Source: an uncultured Micrococcales bacterium (lineage in GTDB: Bacteria; Actinomycetota; Actinomycetes; Actinomycetales; Microbacteriaceae). Taken from it: a stretch of DNA of 6,641 bases. The position numbers and the translations under genes were made by a program. The notes under the pieces were generated by a model. It was given only the letters and a program-made list of their open reading frames with translations. It searched no databases and was not told the origin of the DNA. Within the stretch, counting starts at the first letter, position 1. The number at the start of each line of letters is the position of its first letter. Shown here in pieces: positions 1-4,811 of the stretch. The stretch is taken from contig CAIYTL010000132.1 in assembly GCA_903929105.1 (NCBI GenBank), forward strand, positions 1-6,641, in the 5' to 3' direction.

Positions 1-1
1 C

Positions 2-388
2 ATCGCATTGCTCGCAGTGTTTGGCCTTGACATTGGTTCTGTTACCGGCGCTTTCAGTGTCGAGGCGATGTTCCTTTTGCTACCGAGCTTCTTCTGCTGG
101 GCAGTCGCTGGTCAGTTCACCAAAACTCGCTCGTTTTTGGTTCGTTTCTTTGTTCAGGTTTCGATCAACAGCGTATTAGTTGTGCTTGCTCTGGTTTTGC
201 TAAACAACCTGGTCGCATCGGTTCAAACTTCAAGCAAAGCGACCGTCAACATGAACATTGCTTATGTTGTGTTTGCTTGCTATTACATTGGCGCTTTGGT
301 TGGGTCGATTTTCACAAACTTCTGGTTTGTCAAACGCGCTCAGGCAGCCGAGTTAATCGAGGTTTCTAAGCCGAAGGGCAAGCGGTAA
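2..388 (+). CDS. Integral membrane protein of unknown function, 5' end cut by the window edge
   Basis: I do not recognise this protein. The frame is open to the first base of the window, so the true start is probably outside it; a TTG at 8 is the first possible start codon inside but has no visible ribosome site. Counting from that TTG there are 126 residues. Three hydrophobic segments, roughly 18-36, 48-70 and 83-107, look like membrane helices, and the residues before 10 are also hydrophobic and may belong to a further helix. A positively charged loop (KTRSFLVR, 39-46) and a basic tail ending KPKGKR suggest cytoplasmic faces. No catalytic motif is visible. The stop TAA (386-388) directly abuts the rpiB ATG, so the two genes are probably co-transcribed and translationally coupled. 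A transporter subunit or a small lineage-specific membrane protein are both possible. Confidence 0.7.
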   Translation: MALLAVFGLDIGSVTGAFSVEAMFLLLPSFFCWAVAGQFTKTRSFLVRFFVQVSINSVLVVLALVLLNNLVASVQTSSKATVNMNIAYVVFACYYIGALVGSIFTNFWFVKRAQAAELIEVSKPKGKR

Positions 389-862
389 ATGCGCGTTCAC
401 ATTGCTACCGACCACGCTGGCCTTGAACTAAGCCAGTTTCTGATTCGCGAACTAACCGCTGCGGGTTTCGATCTAATCGACCACGGCCCCACTAGTTACG
501 ACCCGCTCGACGATTATCCGTCGTTTTGTATTAACGCGGCCTTGGCTGTGGTTGCAGATCAAAAAGCTGGCTTAGATTCATTGGGCATCGTGCTGGGCGG
601 ATCGGGTAACGGCGAACAAATTGCCGCCAACAAGGTTCAGGGCATTCGCGCTGCACTTGCTTGGAACCACGACACTGCTCGGTTGGCTCGAGAGCACAAT
701 GACGCAAATTTGATTGCGGTCGGCGCTCGTCAGCACTCGCAAGCCGAAGTTCTTGAGCTAATTTTGACTTTCTTGCGTGAGCCATTCAGCCACGATGAGC
801 GTCACGTGCGCCGCATTGGCAAAATCGCTGTCTATGAGCAGACCGGCGAAGTTCGCGCCTAG
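389..862 (+). CDS. rpiB: Ribose-5-phosphate isomerase B (RpiB/LacAB family)
   Basis: Cytoplasmic enzyme that interconverts ribose 5-phosphate and ribulose 5-phosphate in the non-oxidative pentose phosphate pathway. The 157 residues match the usual RpiB length. The N-terminus MRVHIATDHAG carries the conserved Asp8-His9 pair. The core GGSGNGEQIAANKV (70-83) is the family's active-site loop in the actinobacterial form: Ser72 stands where Escherichia coli RpiB has its catalytic cysteine, and Glu76 is the expected base, as known for the Mycobacterium tuberculosis enzyme. His103-Asn104 and the RRIGKI stretch (141-146) complete the phosphate and sugar pocket. The ATG abuts the preceding stop, and AAGGG at 375-379 lies 9 bases upstream as a ribosome site. 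nei follows after 9 bases. LacAB-type aldose isomerases are relatives, but this motif set favours RpiB. Confidence 0.95.
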   Translation: MRVHIATDHAGLELSQFLIRELTAAGFDLIDHGPTSYDPLDDYPSFCINAALAVVADQKAGLDSLGIVLGGSGNGEQIAANKVQGIRAALAWNHDTARLAREHNDANLIAVGARQHSQAEVLELILTFLREPFSHDERHVRRIGKIAVYEQTGEVRA

Positions 863-871
863 TCGCAAGCC

Positions 872-1684
872 ATGCCCGAAGGTCATACCGTTCATCGTTC
901 GGCAAACGAATTTAATCGTTTGTTCGCCGGGCGGCAACTGAATCTGATTTCACCTCAAGGACGCTTCAGCACTGGTGCCGCTCTTGTCAGTGGCCAACCA
1001 CTTGAAGACGCTAAAGCCGTTGGCAAACAGCTGTTTTTGCACTTTGCAAGCGACCTCACCGTGCGCATTCACCTCGGCATTTATGGCAAGTGGCAAATGC
1101 GCGAACTCGAACCCGATTCGACCCCTGCCAGTTCGCTGCCTGTGGTGGGCGAAGTTCGTGCCAGATTCTTCAATCAAACGGCCATGGCCGATTTGCGCGG
1201 GCCGACGGTTTGCGAGGTTTTAAGCCCCGCCGAGGTTGACCTGGTGCTAAAGCGACTCGGGCCCGACCCGATTAACCCAGATTCGAGAGGCGTCGAATCT
1301 GAGCGTTTCATTTCTAAGGTTTTGGCAAGCAAATCAACCATTGGCCAATTGCTCATGAATCAGAATGTGGTTAGCGGAATCGGCAATGTTTATCGCGCAG
1401 AGCTCTTGTTTCGCGCCGGCCTTGACCCTTATTTGCCAGGCAATAACTTGACACACGAGCAAGTTGCCGCGCTTTGGCACGATGCAGTCAAGTTGCTAAA
1501 AGTTGGCGTAAAAACCGGGTTTATGATCACGCGTGACGAGTTGTTCACAAAACGCCCAACTAAAGCTGAACGCAACTTTGTTTATAAACGTGAGGGCTTG
1601 CCGTGCAGAGTTTGCGGGCACGAGATTTCGATTGCAATCATGGCAACTCGAAAGCTTTATTGGTGCAGATTCTGCCAGCGCTAG
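872..1684 (+). CDS. nei: Endonuclease VIII-type DNA glycosylase/AP lyase (Fpg/Nei family, Nei1-like)
   Basis: Base-excision repair enzyme that removes oxidised bases and nicks the abasic site. The start is fixed by mechanism: Pro2 becomes the N-terminal nucleophile after Met removal, followed by Glu3 in MPEGHTVHR. Lys52 in GKQLF is the conserved lysine of the N-terminal beta-sandwich domain (about 1-115). The helix-two-turn-helix part (about 125-215) contains GIGNVYRAE (169-177) with DNA-contacting Asn172. The C-terminal zinc finger is complete: Cys245, Cys248, Cys265 and Cys268, ending CQR. The 270 residues are normal for the family. MPEGHT and RGPTVCE resemble mycobacterial Nei1 more than Fpg, which normally begins MPELPE. 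No good Shine-Dalgarno precedes the ATG, so it probably relies on coupling to rpiB 9 bases upstream. It converges with tRNA-Gly 8 bases downstream. Confidence 0.93.
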   Translation: MPEGHTVHRSANEFNRLFAGRQLNLISPQGRFSTGAALVSGQPLEDAKAVGKQLFLHFASDLTVRIHLGIYGKWQMRELEPDSTPASSLPVVGEVRARFFNQTAMADLRGPTVCEVLSPAEVDLVLKRLGPDPINPDSRGVESERFISKVLASKSTIGQLLMNQNVVSGIGNVYRAELLFRAGLDPYLPGNNLTHEQVAALWHDAVKLLKVGVKTGFMITRDELFTKRPTKAERNFVYKREGLPCRVCGHEISIAIMATRKLYWCRFCQR

Positions 1685-1692
1685 AGCAAAAA

Positions 1693-1766
1693 TGGAGCGA
1701 GTGACGGGAATCGAACCCGCACCATCAGTTTGGAAGACTGAGGCTCTACCATTGAGCTACACTCGC
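1693..1766 (-). tRNA. trnG: tRNA-Gly, anticodon UCC
   Basis: Read on the minus strand, the 74 bases fold as a full cloverleaf. The acceptor stem GCGAGTG pairs with CACTCGC, the D arm is GCTC...GAGC, and the anticodon stem TCAGT/ACTGA holds the loop CTTCCAA. The T arm is GCGGG-TTCGATT-CCCGT, followed by discriminator U and an encoded CCA (1693-1695). Anticodon UCC reads GGA and, by wobble, GGG glycine codons. It lies tail to tail with nei, 8 bases beyond that gene's stop. A run of five T follows the CCA on the minus strand (1688-1692) and may help end transcription. Its promoter must lie in the spacer shared with tRNA-Pro. Confidence 0.97.
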
Positions 1767-1774
1767 AAAAATAG

Positions 1775-1794
1775 GCACTTTCTTGAAAAAGTGC
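1775..1794 (-). promoter_or_regulatory. Hairpin in the tRNA-Gly 5' leader
   Basis: A perfect 7-bp inverted repeat, GCACTTT (1775-1781) and AAAGTGC (1788-1794), surrounds a 6-base loop. It lies 8 bases upstream of the mature tRNA-Gly 5' end. If transcription starts after the TACAAT box at 1805-1810, it falls in the leader removed by RNase P. The role is unknown. A processing aid, protection of the leader or an operator-like site are all possible. Confidence 0.4.
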
Positions 1795-1804
1795 TAACAA
1801 GACC

Positions 1805-1810
1805 ATTGTA
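1805..1810 (-). promoter_or_regulatory. Candidate -10 element for tRNA-Gly
   Basis: On the minus strand this reads TACAAT, one base away from the TATAAT consensus. It lies 38 bases before the tRNA-Gly 5' end, implying a leader of about 30 bases. No convincing -35 hexamer stands 16-18 bases upstream, so the call rests on the -10 alone. Confidence 0.35.
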
Positions 1811-1856
1811 TGCGATAGAGTAGTTCGAGTTGTTCAGGTAGCGAGAAATCGTCAAG

Positions 1857-1886
1857 TTGAAACAATGCGGTGAAGCGCTTTAGGGC
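1857..1886 (+). promoter_or_regulatory. Candidate promoter for tRNA-Pro (-35 TTGAAA, poor -10)
   Basis: TTGAAA (1857-1862) is a good -35 hexamer. An 18-base spacer leads to TAGGGC (1881-1886), which is a weak -10. Transcription would begin only a few bases before the tRNA at 1896. The spacer also holds GCGC...GCGC symmetry at 1875-1888. The position is sensible but the -10 is poor, so this is tentative. Confidence 0.25.
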
Positions 1887-1895
1887 GCAAACCAC

Positions 1896-1971
1896 CGGGG
1901 TGTAGCGTAGTGGCTAGCGCGCCTGCTTTGGGAGCAGGATATCGCAGGTTCGAGTCCTGTCACCCCGACCA
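1896..1971 (+). tRNA. trnP: tRNA-Pro, anticodon UGG
   Basis: The 76 bases form a cloverleaf with acceptor stem CGGGGTG/CACCCCG, D arm GCGT...GCGC and anticodon stem CCTGC/GCAGG around the loop TTTGGGA. The T arm is GCAGG-TTCGAGT-CCTGT, followed by discriminator A and an encoded CCA. Anticodon UGG is the broad-reading proline tRNA for CCA/CCG and, with wobble, CCU. It points towards tig, whose TTG start is 67 bases downstream. A short T run follows (CCTTTTTC, 1972-1979) with no extra hairpin, so some read-through into tig is possible. Confidence 0.97.
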
Positions 1972-1999
1972 CCTTTTTCGCGATTTTAGAAATCAAACT

Positions 2000-2019
2000 G
2001 GCTCGCACGCCGGCGGGCC
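2000..2019 (+). promoter_or_regulatory. GC-rich hairpin in the tig 5' leader
   Basis: GGCTCGC (2000-2006) pairs with GCGGGCC (2013-2019), including one G-U pair, around a 6-base loop. It ends 8 bases before the tig ribosome site. No T run follows on either strand, so it does not look like a terminator. It could stabilise the message or limit ribosome access. This is inference from pairing only. Confidence 0.4.
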
Positions 2020-2027
2020 AAATTCTC

Positions 2028-2041
2028 AGGAGAACCCGTTG
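2028..2041 (+). promoter_or_regulatory. Ribosome site that sets the tig TTG start
   Basis: AGGAG at 2028-2032 is followed by 6 bases and then TTG (2039-2041). The residues after this TTG (KTTVERIKPTRVKL) align with the usual actinobacterial trigger factor N-terminus, so the frame upstream, which runs back into tRNA-Pro, is not translated. Confidence 0.8.
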
Positions 2042-3358
2042 AAGACAACTGTCGAGCGCATTAAACCGACCCGTGTGAAGCTTGTAATCGAAGTCAGCCC
2101 TGCTGCTTTCAAGCCAAGCCTTGACCACGCCTATGAGCACATTGGCGAGCAGGTGAACGTTCCTGGTTTTCGCAAGGGAAAAATTCCTAAGGCTATTCTT
2201 GAGCAGCGCGTTGGTCGCCCTGCCATTCTTGAGCACGAGATCGGCGACGGTCTAGACAAAATCTATCGTCAGGCAGTTGAAGCCGAAAAGCTACGCCCAA
2301 TCGGTCAGCCAAACGCCGACGTTAAGTCGACACCAGACCCACAGACTTTCGAAGGCAACCTAGTTGTCGAGATCGAGGTTGAGGTTCGCCCTGAAATCAA
2401 GTTGCCAAACTATAAGGGCCTAAAAGTAACTGTTGACGAAATCAAGGTCGGCGGCATCGAAGTTGAGGCTGAGCTTGACCGTCTGCGCGGCCGCTTTGGC
2501 GCGCTAAAGAGTGTTGACCGCCCAGCCAAGAAGGGTGACTTCACCACGATTGACCTTCAGGCAACCATTGGCGGCAACGAGGTTGACTCGGCTCAAAACA
2601 TTTCTTATGAAATCGGTTCAAACAACCTGCTTGACGGCATCGATGAGGCTCTAGACACCTTAACCGTGGGCGAGACCACGACTTTCAAGTCAAAGTTGGT
2701 TGGTGGCGACCAGGCTGGTCAAGAGGCCGAAGTTACTGTTACTTTGACCGCGGTCAAAGAGCGCGAACTTCCTGCTGCCGACGATGCTTTTGCTCAGATG
2801 GCCAGCGAGTTTGACACCATCGCCGAGCTCAAGAAGAACATCGAAGAACAACTCGCAAGCGCCAAGATTTATGATCAGGTGCTTCAGGCTCGTCAGCTTT
2901 TGACCGACCAGCTAATCGAAGCTGCCAAGGTTCCGGTTTCAGATGAAATCGTTGAGGCTGAAGTCAACCGTCACCTCGAGGGCGAAGGTCGCTTGCAAGA
3001 CGCTGAACACCGCGCAGAAGTCACAATCGACAGCACCAAGGGCTTTCAGAGCCAGGTCGTGCTCGACGAGATCGCTGAAAAAGAAGAAATTCGCGTTAGC
3101 GAACCAGAGCTTATTCAGCACCTGATTCAGAGCGCACAGCAATATGGCATGGAACCTCAAGAGTTTGTGAACCTAGTTCAAGAAAACGGTCAGATTCCAG
3201 TGTTCGTTCAAGAAGTAACTCGCCGCAAAGCACTGAGCGTTGTTCTTGAAAACGCCGTAGTAACCGACAAAAAAGGCAAGGCTGTCGATGTCTCGGCATT
3301 CACCACCGCTGCGGCTGCTGGCGACGACCACGAAGACCACACCGGGCACAACCACTAG
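2039..3358 (+). CDS. tig: Trigger factor, ribosome-associated chaperone and prolyl isomerase
   Basis: Cytoplasmic chaperone that docks at the ribosomal exit tunnel, shields nascent chains and can catalyse proline isomerisation. The product is 439 residues from TTG. Domain order is as expected. The ribosome-binding N-domain (about 1-115) carries the signature GFRKGKIP (43-50). An FKBP-like isomerase domain follows (about 130-243), with its start marked by DRPAKKGDFTTIDL (160-173). The helical C-domain (about 247-405) forms the arms and body. The tail (406-439) is low-complexity and ends in a His/Asp-rich stretch with His431, 434, 437 and 439. Length is close to E. coli trigger factor and shorter than mycobacterial ones. 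A clear SD precedes the start, and a strong terminator lies 33 bases after the stop, so tig is probably transcribed separately from clpP1. It may also receive transcripts from tRNA-Pro. Confidence 0.96.
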   Translation: MKTTVERIKPTRVKLVIEVSPAAFKPSLDHAYEHIGEQVNVPGFRKGKIPKAILEQRVGRPAILEHEIGDGLDKIYRQAVEAEKLRPIGQPNADVKSTPDPQTFEGNLVVEIEVEVRPEIKLPNYKGLKVTVDEIKVGGIEVEAELDRLRGRFGALKSVDRPAKKGDFTTIDLQATIGGNEVDSAQNISYEIGSNNLLDGIDEALDTLTVGETTTFKSKLVGGDQAGQEAEVTVTLTAVKERELPAADDAFAQMASEFDTIAELKKNIEEQLASAKIYDQVLQARQLLTDQLIEAAKVPVSDEIVEAEVNRHLEGEGRLQDAEHRAEVTIDSTKGFQSQVVLDEIAEKEEIRVSEPELIQHLIQSAQQYGMEPQEFVNLVQENGQIPVFVQEVTRRKALSVVLENAVVTDKKGKAVDVSAFTTAAAAGDDHEDHTGHNH

Positions 3359-3390
3359 GCGAATAGCCTTGGCGGTTAGCGCCGACTTAG

Positions 3391-3418
3391 AAAACCCGGG
3401 CTTCGGCTCGGGTTTTTT
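3391..3418 (+). terminator. Intrinsic terminator of tig
   Basis: The arms run from AAAACCCGGGC (3391-3401) to GCTCGGGTTTT (3406-3416), with a TTCG tetraloop and one G-U pair, and the pairing runs into a T tract ending at 3418. This is a textbook rho-independent terminator. A smaller GGCG/CGCC hairpin sits just before it at 3371-3383. It separates tig from the clpP operon. Confidence 0.92.
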
Positions 3419-3435
3419 ATTGCCCTAGGCGAACA
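3418..3435. promoter_or_regulatory. Candidate ClgR operator upstream of clpP1P2
   Basis: TATTGCCCTAGGCGAACA on the plus strand reads TGTTCGCCTAGGGCAATA on the minus strand. Compared with the corynebacterial ClgR consensus as I remember it (WNNWCGCYNANRGCGWWS), it has the CGC half-site, correct spacing and central bases, one mismatch in the GCG half-site and one at the outer edge. ClgR is known to activate clpP1P2 in several Actinobacteria. The regulator gene is not in the window, so binding is inferred. Confidence 0.5.
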
Positions 3436-3462
3436 CATCCAAGATTTTGGCCCTTAGCAAAG

Positions 3463-3468
3463 TATCTT
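3463..3468 (+). promoter_or_regulatory. Candidate -10 element of the clpP1-clpP2 operon
   Basis: TATCTT fits the actinobacterial TANNNT -10 pattern. The hexamer 17 bases upstream is not -35-like, as is usual for promoters that need an activator. Starting near 3475, the ClgR-like box would be centred about 48 bases upstream, a workable activator position. TAGATT at 3481-3486 is an alternative -10. Confidence 0.3.
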
Positions 3469-3504
3469 TGACTAGAAACCTAGATTTGTTGAGGAGCACC
3501 ACAA

Positions 3505-4086
3505 ATGTCAGAACGCGCACAGATGCCATCGAGCACCTTTGACCGCTTGTTGAAAGACCGCATTATTTGGCTGGGCAGCGATGTTCGCGACGACAACGCC
3601 AACGAAATTTGCGCCAAGATGCTTTTGTTGGCCGCCGAAGACTCAACCAAAGACATCTTTTTATATATCAACTCGCCGGGCGGTTCGATCACAGCTGGCA
3701 TGGCTATTTATGACACCATGCAGTACGTTCCGAACGATGTAGTAACAGTTGGCATTGGCATGTGTGCGTCGATGGGGCAGTTCTTGCTTTCGGCTGGCGC
3801 CAAAGGCAAGCGGTATGCAACCCCTAACACTCGCGTTTTGCTGCACCAGCCACACGGTGGCTTCGGCGGCACCGCCTCTGACATTCAGACTCAGGCCGAG
3901 CTGATTACTTCGATGAAGAAGCAACTTGCAGCTATCACTGCAGAAGCCACCGGCAAAACCCTTGAACAGGTGATGCAAGACGGTGACCGCGACCGCTGGT
4001 TTACCGCTCAAGAAGCCCTTGAATATGGCTTTATCGATCACATTCAGAAATACGCAGCCAGCACCACTGGCGTGGGAACCAAGTAA
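3505..4086 (+). CDS. clpP1: ATP-dependent Clp protease proteolytic subunit ClpP1
   Basis: Serine peptidase subunit. In Actinobacteria the active particle is normally a double ring with one heptamer of ClpP1 and one of ClpP2, fed by ClpX or ClpC. The 193 residues contain the full triad by alignment to E. coli ClpP: Ser89 in GMCASMGQF, His114 in LLHQPHGG and Asp163 in GDRDRWF. YINSPGGSITAG (54-65) forms the oxyanion and substrate region. The N-terminal leader before the folded domain is short, and a small propeptide may be removed, as known for mycobacterial subunits. AGGAG at 3492-3496 lies 8 bases before the ATG. The gene follows the tig terminator and a ClgR-like box, and clpP2 begins 11 bases after its stop. 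Assignment as P1 rather than P2 rests on operon order and motifs. Confidence 0.96.
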   Translation: MSERAQMPSSTFDRLLKDRIIWLGSDVRDDNANEICAKMLLLAAEDSTKDIFLYINSPGGSITAGMAIYDTMQYVPNDVVTVGIGMCASMGQFLLSAGAKGKRYATPNTRVLLHQPHGGFGGTASDIQTQAELITSMKKQLAAITAEATGKTLEQVMQDGDRDRWFTAQEALEYGFIDHIQKYAASTTGVGTK

Positions 4087-4100
4087 GGGTTTTGATTATG
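4085..4100 (+). promoter_or_regulatory. Ribosome site that sets the clpP2 ATG start
   Basis: AAGGG (4085-4089) overlaps the clpP1 stop codon and sits 8 bases before ATG at 4098. An in-frame TTG at 4092 would be only 2 bases from this site, so ATG 4098 is the better start. The arrangement suggests translational coupling of the two subunits. Confidence 0.65.
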
Positions 4101-4727
4101 TCTAACTTCATTTCGCCAGACGCTCGCTACATTCTGCCTAGTTTCGAAGAGCGCACCTCATATGGCTTTAAGCGTCAAGACCCTTACAACAAGCTTTTCG
4201 AAGACCGCATTGTTTTCTTGGGTGTCCAGGTTGACGACGCTTCAGCCGATGACGTCATGGCTCAACTCTTGGTGCTTGAAAGCCAAGACCCAGACCGCGA
4301 CATCACGATGTATATCAACTCACCTGGTGGCTCGTTCACAGCAATGACAGCGATTTATGACACCATGCAATACATTCGCCCGCAGATTCAAACTGTTTGT
4401 CTTGGTCAGGCAGCTTCTGCGGCAGCTGTGCTGCTTGCTGCCGGCGCACCTGGCAAACGCCTGGCATTGCCAAACGCTCGCGTTTTGATTCACCAGCCTT
4501 CGAGCGGCGACGCTGGTCGCGGCCAAGCATCTGACATCGAGATTCAAGCCAAAGAGATCATGCGCCTGCGCACCTGGCTTGAAGAGACCATCTCAAAGCA
4601 CTCGAAGCGCAGTGTCGAAGAGGTTAACCGCGACATTGACCGCGACAAAATTCTCACGGCTCCAGAAGCTTTGGAATATGGTCTTATCGACCAGGTTTTG
4701 ACCTCGCGCAAAAACGTTGCGGTTTAG
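4098..4727 (+). CDS. clpP2: ATP-dependent Clp protease proteolytic subunit ClpP2
   Basis: Second, unequal ClpP subunit and partner of ClpP1 in the mixed tetradecamer. The product is 209 residues from ATG 4098. The triad is Ser107 in GQAASAAA, His132 in LIHQPSSG and Asp183 in DRDKIL; a two-residue insertion in the loop after His132, compared with ClpP1, accounts for the changed spacing. YINSPGGSFTAMTAIYDTMQ (72-91) is the conserved substrate strand region. The N-terminus has about 30 residues before the folded domain (YGFKRQDPYNKLF), longer than ClpP1 and typical of actinobacterial ClpP2, where a propeptide is usually cut. Alanines follow the catalytic serine where ClpP1 has Met-Gly, a further sign that the two subunits are specialised. 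Gene spacing of 11 bases shows a clpP1-clpP2 operon. Confidence 0.96.
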   Translation: MSNFISPDARYILPSFEERTSYGFKRQDPYNKLFEDRIVFLGVQVDDASADDVMAQLLVLESQDPDRDITMYINSPGGSFTAMTAIYDTMQYIRPQIQTVCLGQAASAAAVLLAAGAPGKRLALPNARVLIHQPSSGDAGRGQASDIEIQAKEIMRLRTWLEETISKHSKRSVEEVNRDIDRDKILTAPEALEYGLIDQVLTSRKNVAV

Positions 4728-4755
4728 CCGTTAGCTTTTTGCAAACCAAAGGCGT

Positions 4756-4785
4756 GAAACTGCCAAGTTTCAATGCCAAAGTTTC
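4756..4785. repeat. Direct and inverted repeat in the clpP2-clpX gap
   Basis: TGCCAAGTTTC (4761-4771) is followed 2 bases later by TGCCAAAGTTTC (4774-4785), the same word with one extra A. GAAACT (4756-4761) is the inverse of the AGTTTC ending each copy, so either copy can pair with it; the nearer pairing gives a 6-bp stem with loop GCCA. There is no T tract after it. It sits 15 bases before the clpX -10 box. An operator for clpX control is possible but unproven. Confidence 0.55.
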
Positions 4786-4799
4786 GACCTTGACGAGCA

Positions 4800-4805
4800 T
4801 ATAGT
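4800..4805 (+). promoter_or_regulatory. -10 element for a probably leaderless clpX transcript
   Basis: TATAGT differs from TATAAT at one position. Only 6 bases separate it from the clpX ATG at 4812, so transcription would begin at or beside the start codon. No Shine-Dalgarno is present between them, which fits leaderless translation, common in Actinobacteria. No clear -35 hexamer is found at the usual distance. Confidence 0.55.
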
Positions 4806-4811
4806 TGAGAT

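Noticed and set aside
1533..1823. A 96-residue plus-strand open frame overlapping nei and running through the antisense of tRNA-Gly
   Set aside because: The stretch MERVTGIEPAPSVWK is the translation of the complement of a tRNA gene, a well-known false protein. The rest is a shadow of nei.
1910..2038. A longer N-terminus for trigger factor reaching back into tRNA-Pro
   Set aside because: It would translate tRNA sequence. The SD at 2028-2032 and the conserved N-terminus place the start at TTG 2039.
1880..2236. A 118-residue minus-strand open frame ending in VTGLEPAISCSQ
   Set aside because: Its end is the antisense of tRNA-Pro and its start is the antisense of tig codons. It has no ribosome site and no family features.
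3661..4041. A 126-residue minus-strand open frame opposite clpP1
   Set aside because: The plus strand encodes an intact ClpP1 with a full catalytic triad. The antisense frame is Cys/Arg-rich and has no recognisable domain.
4728..4760. Possible terminator between clpP2 and clpX
   Set aside because: A T5 run occurs near 4736-4740, but no stable stem precedes it. The only good stem, at 4756-4771, has no T tract after it.
4790..4795. TTGACG as a -35 box for clpX
   Set aside because: It lies only 4 bases before the TATAGT box, so it cannot pair with it. Any -10 at the normal distance would be inside the coding region.
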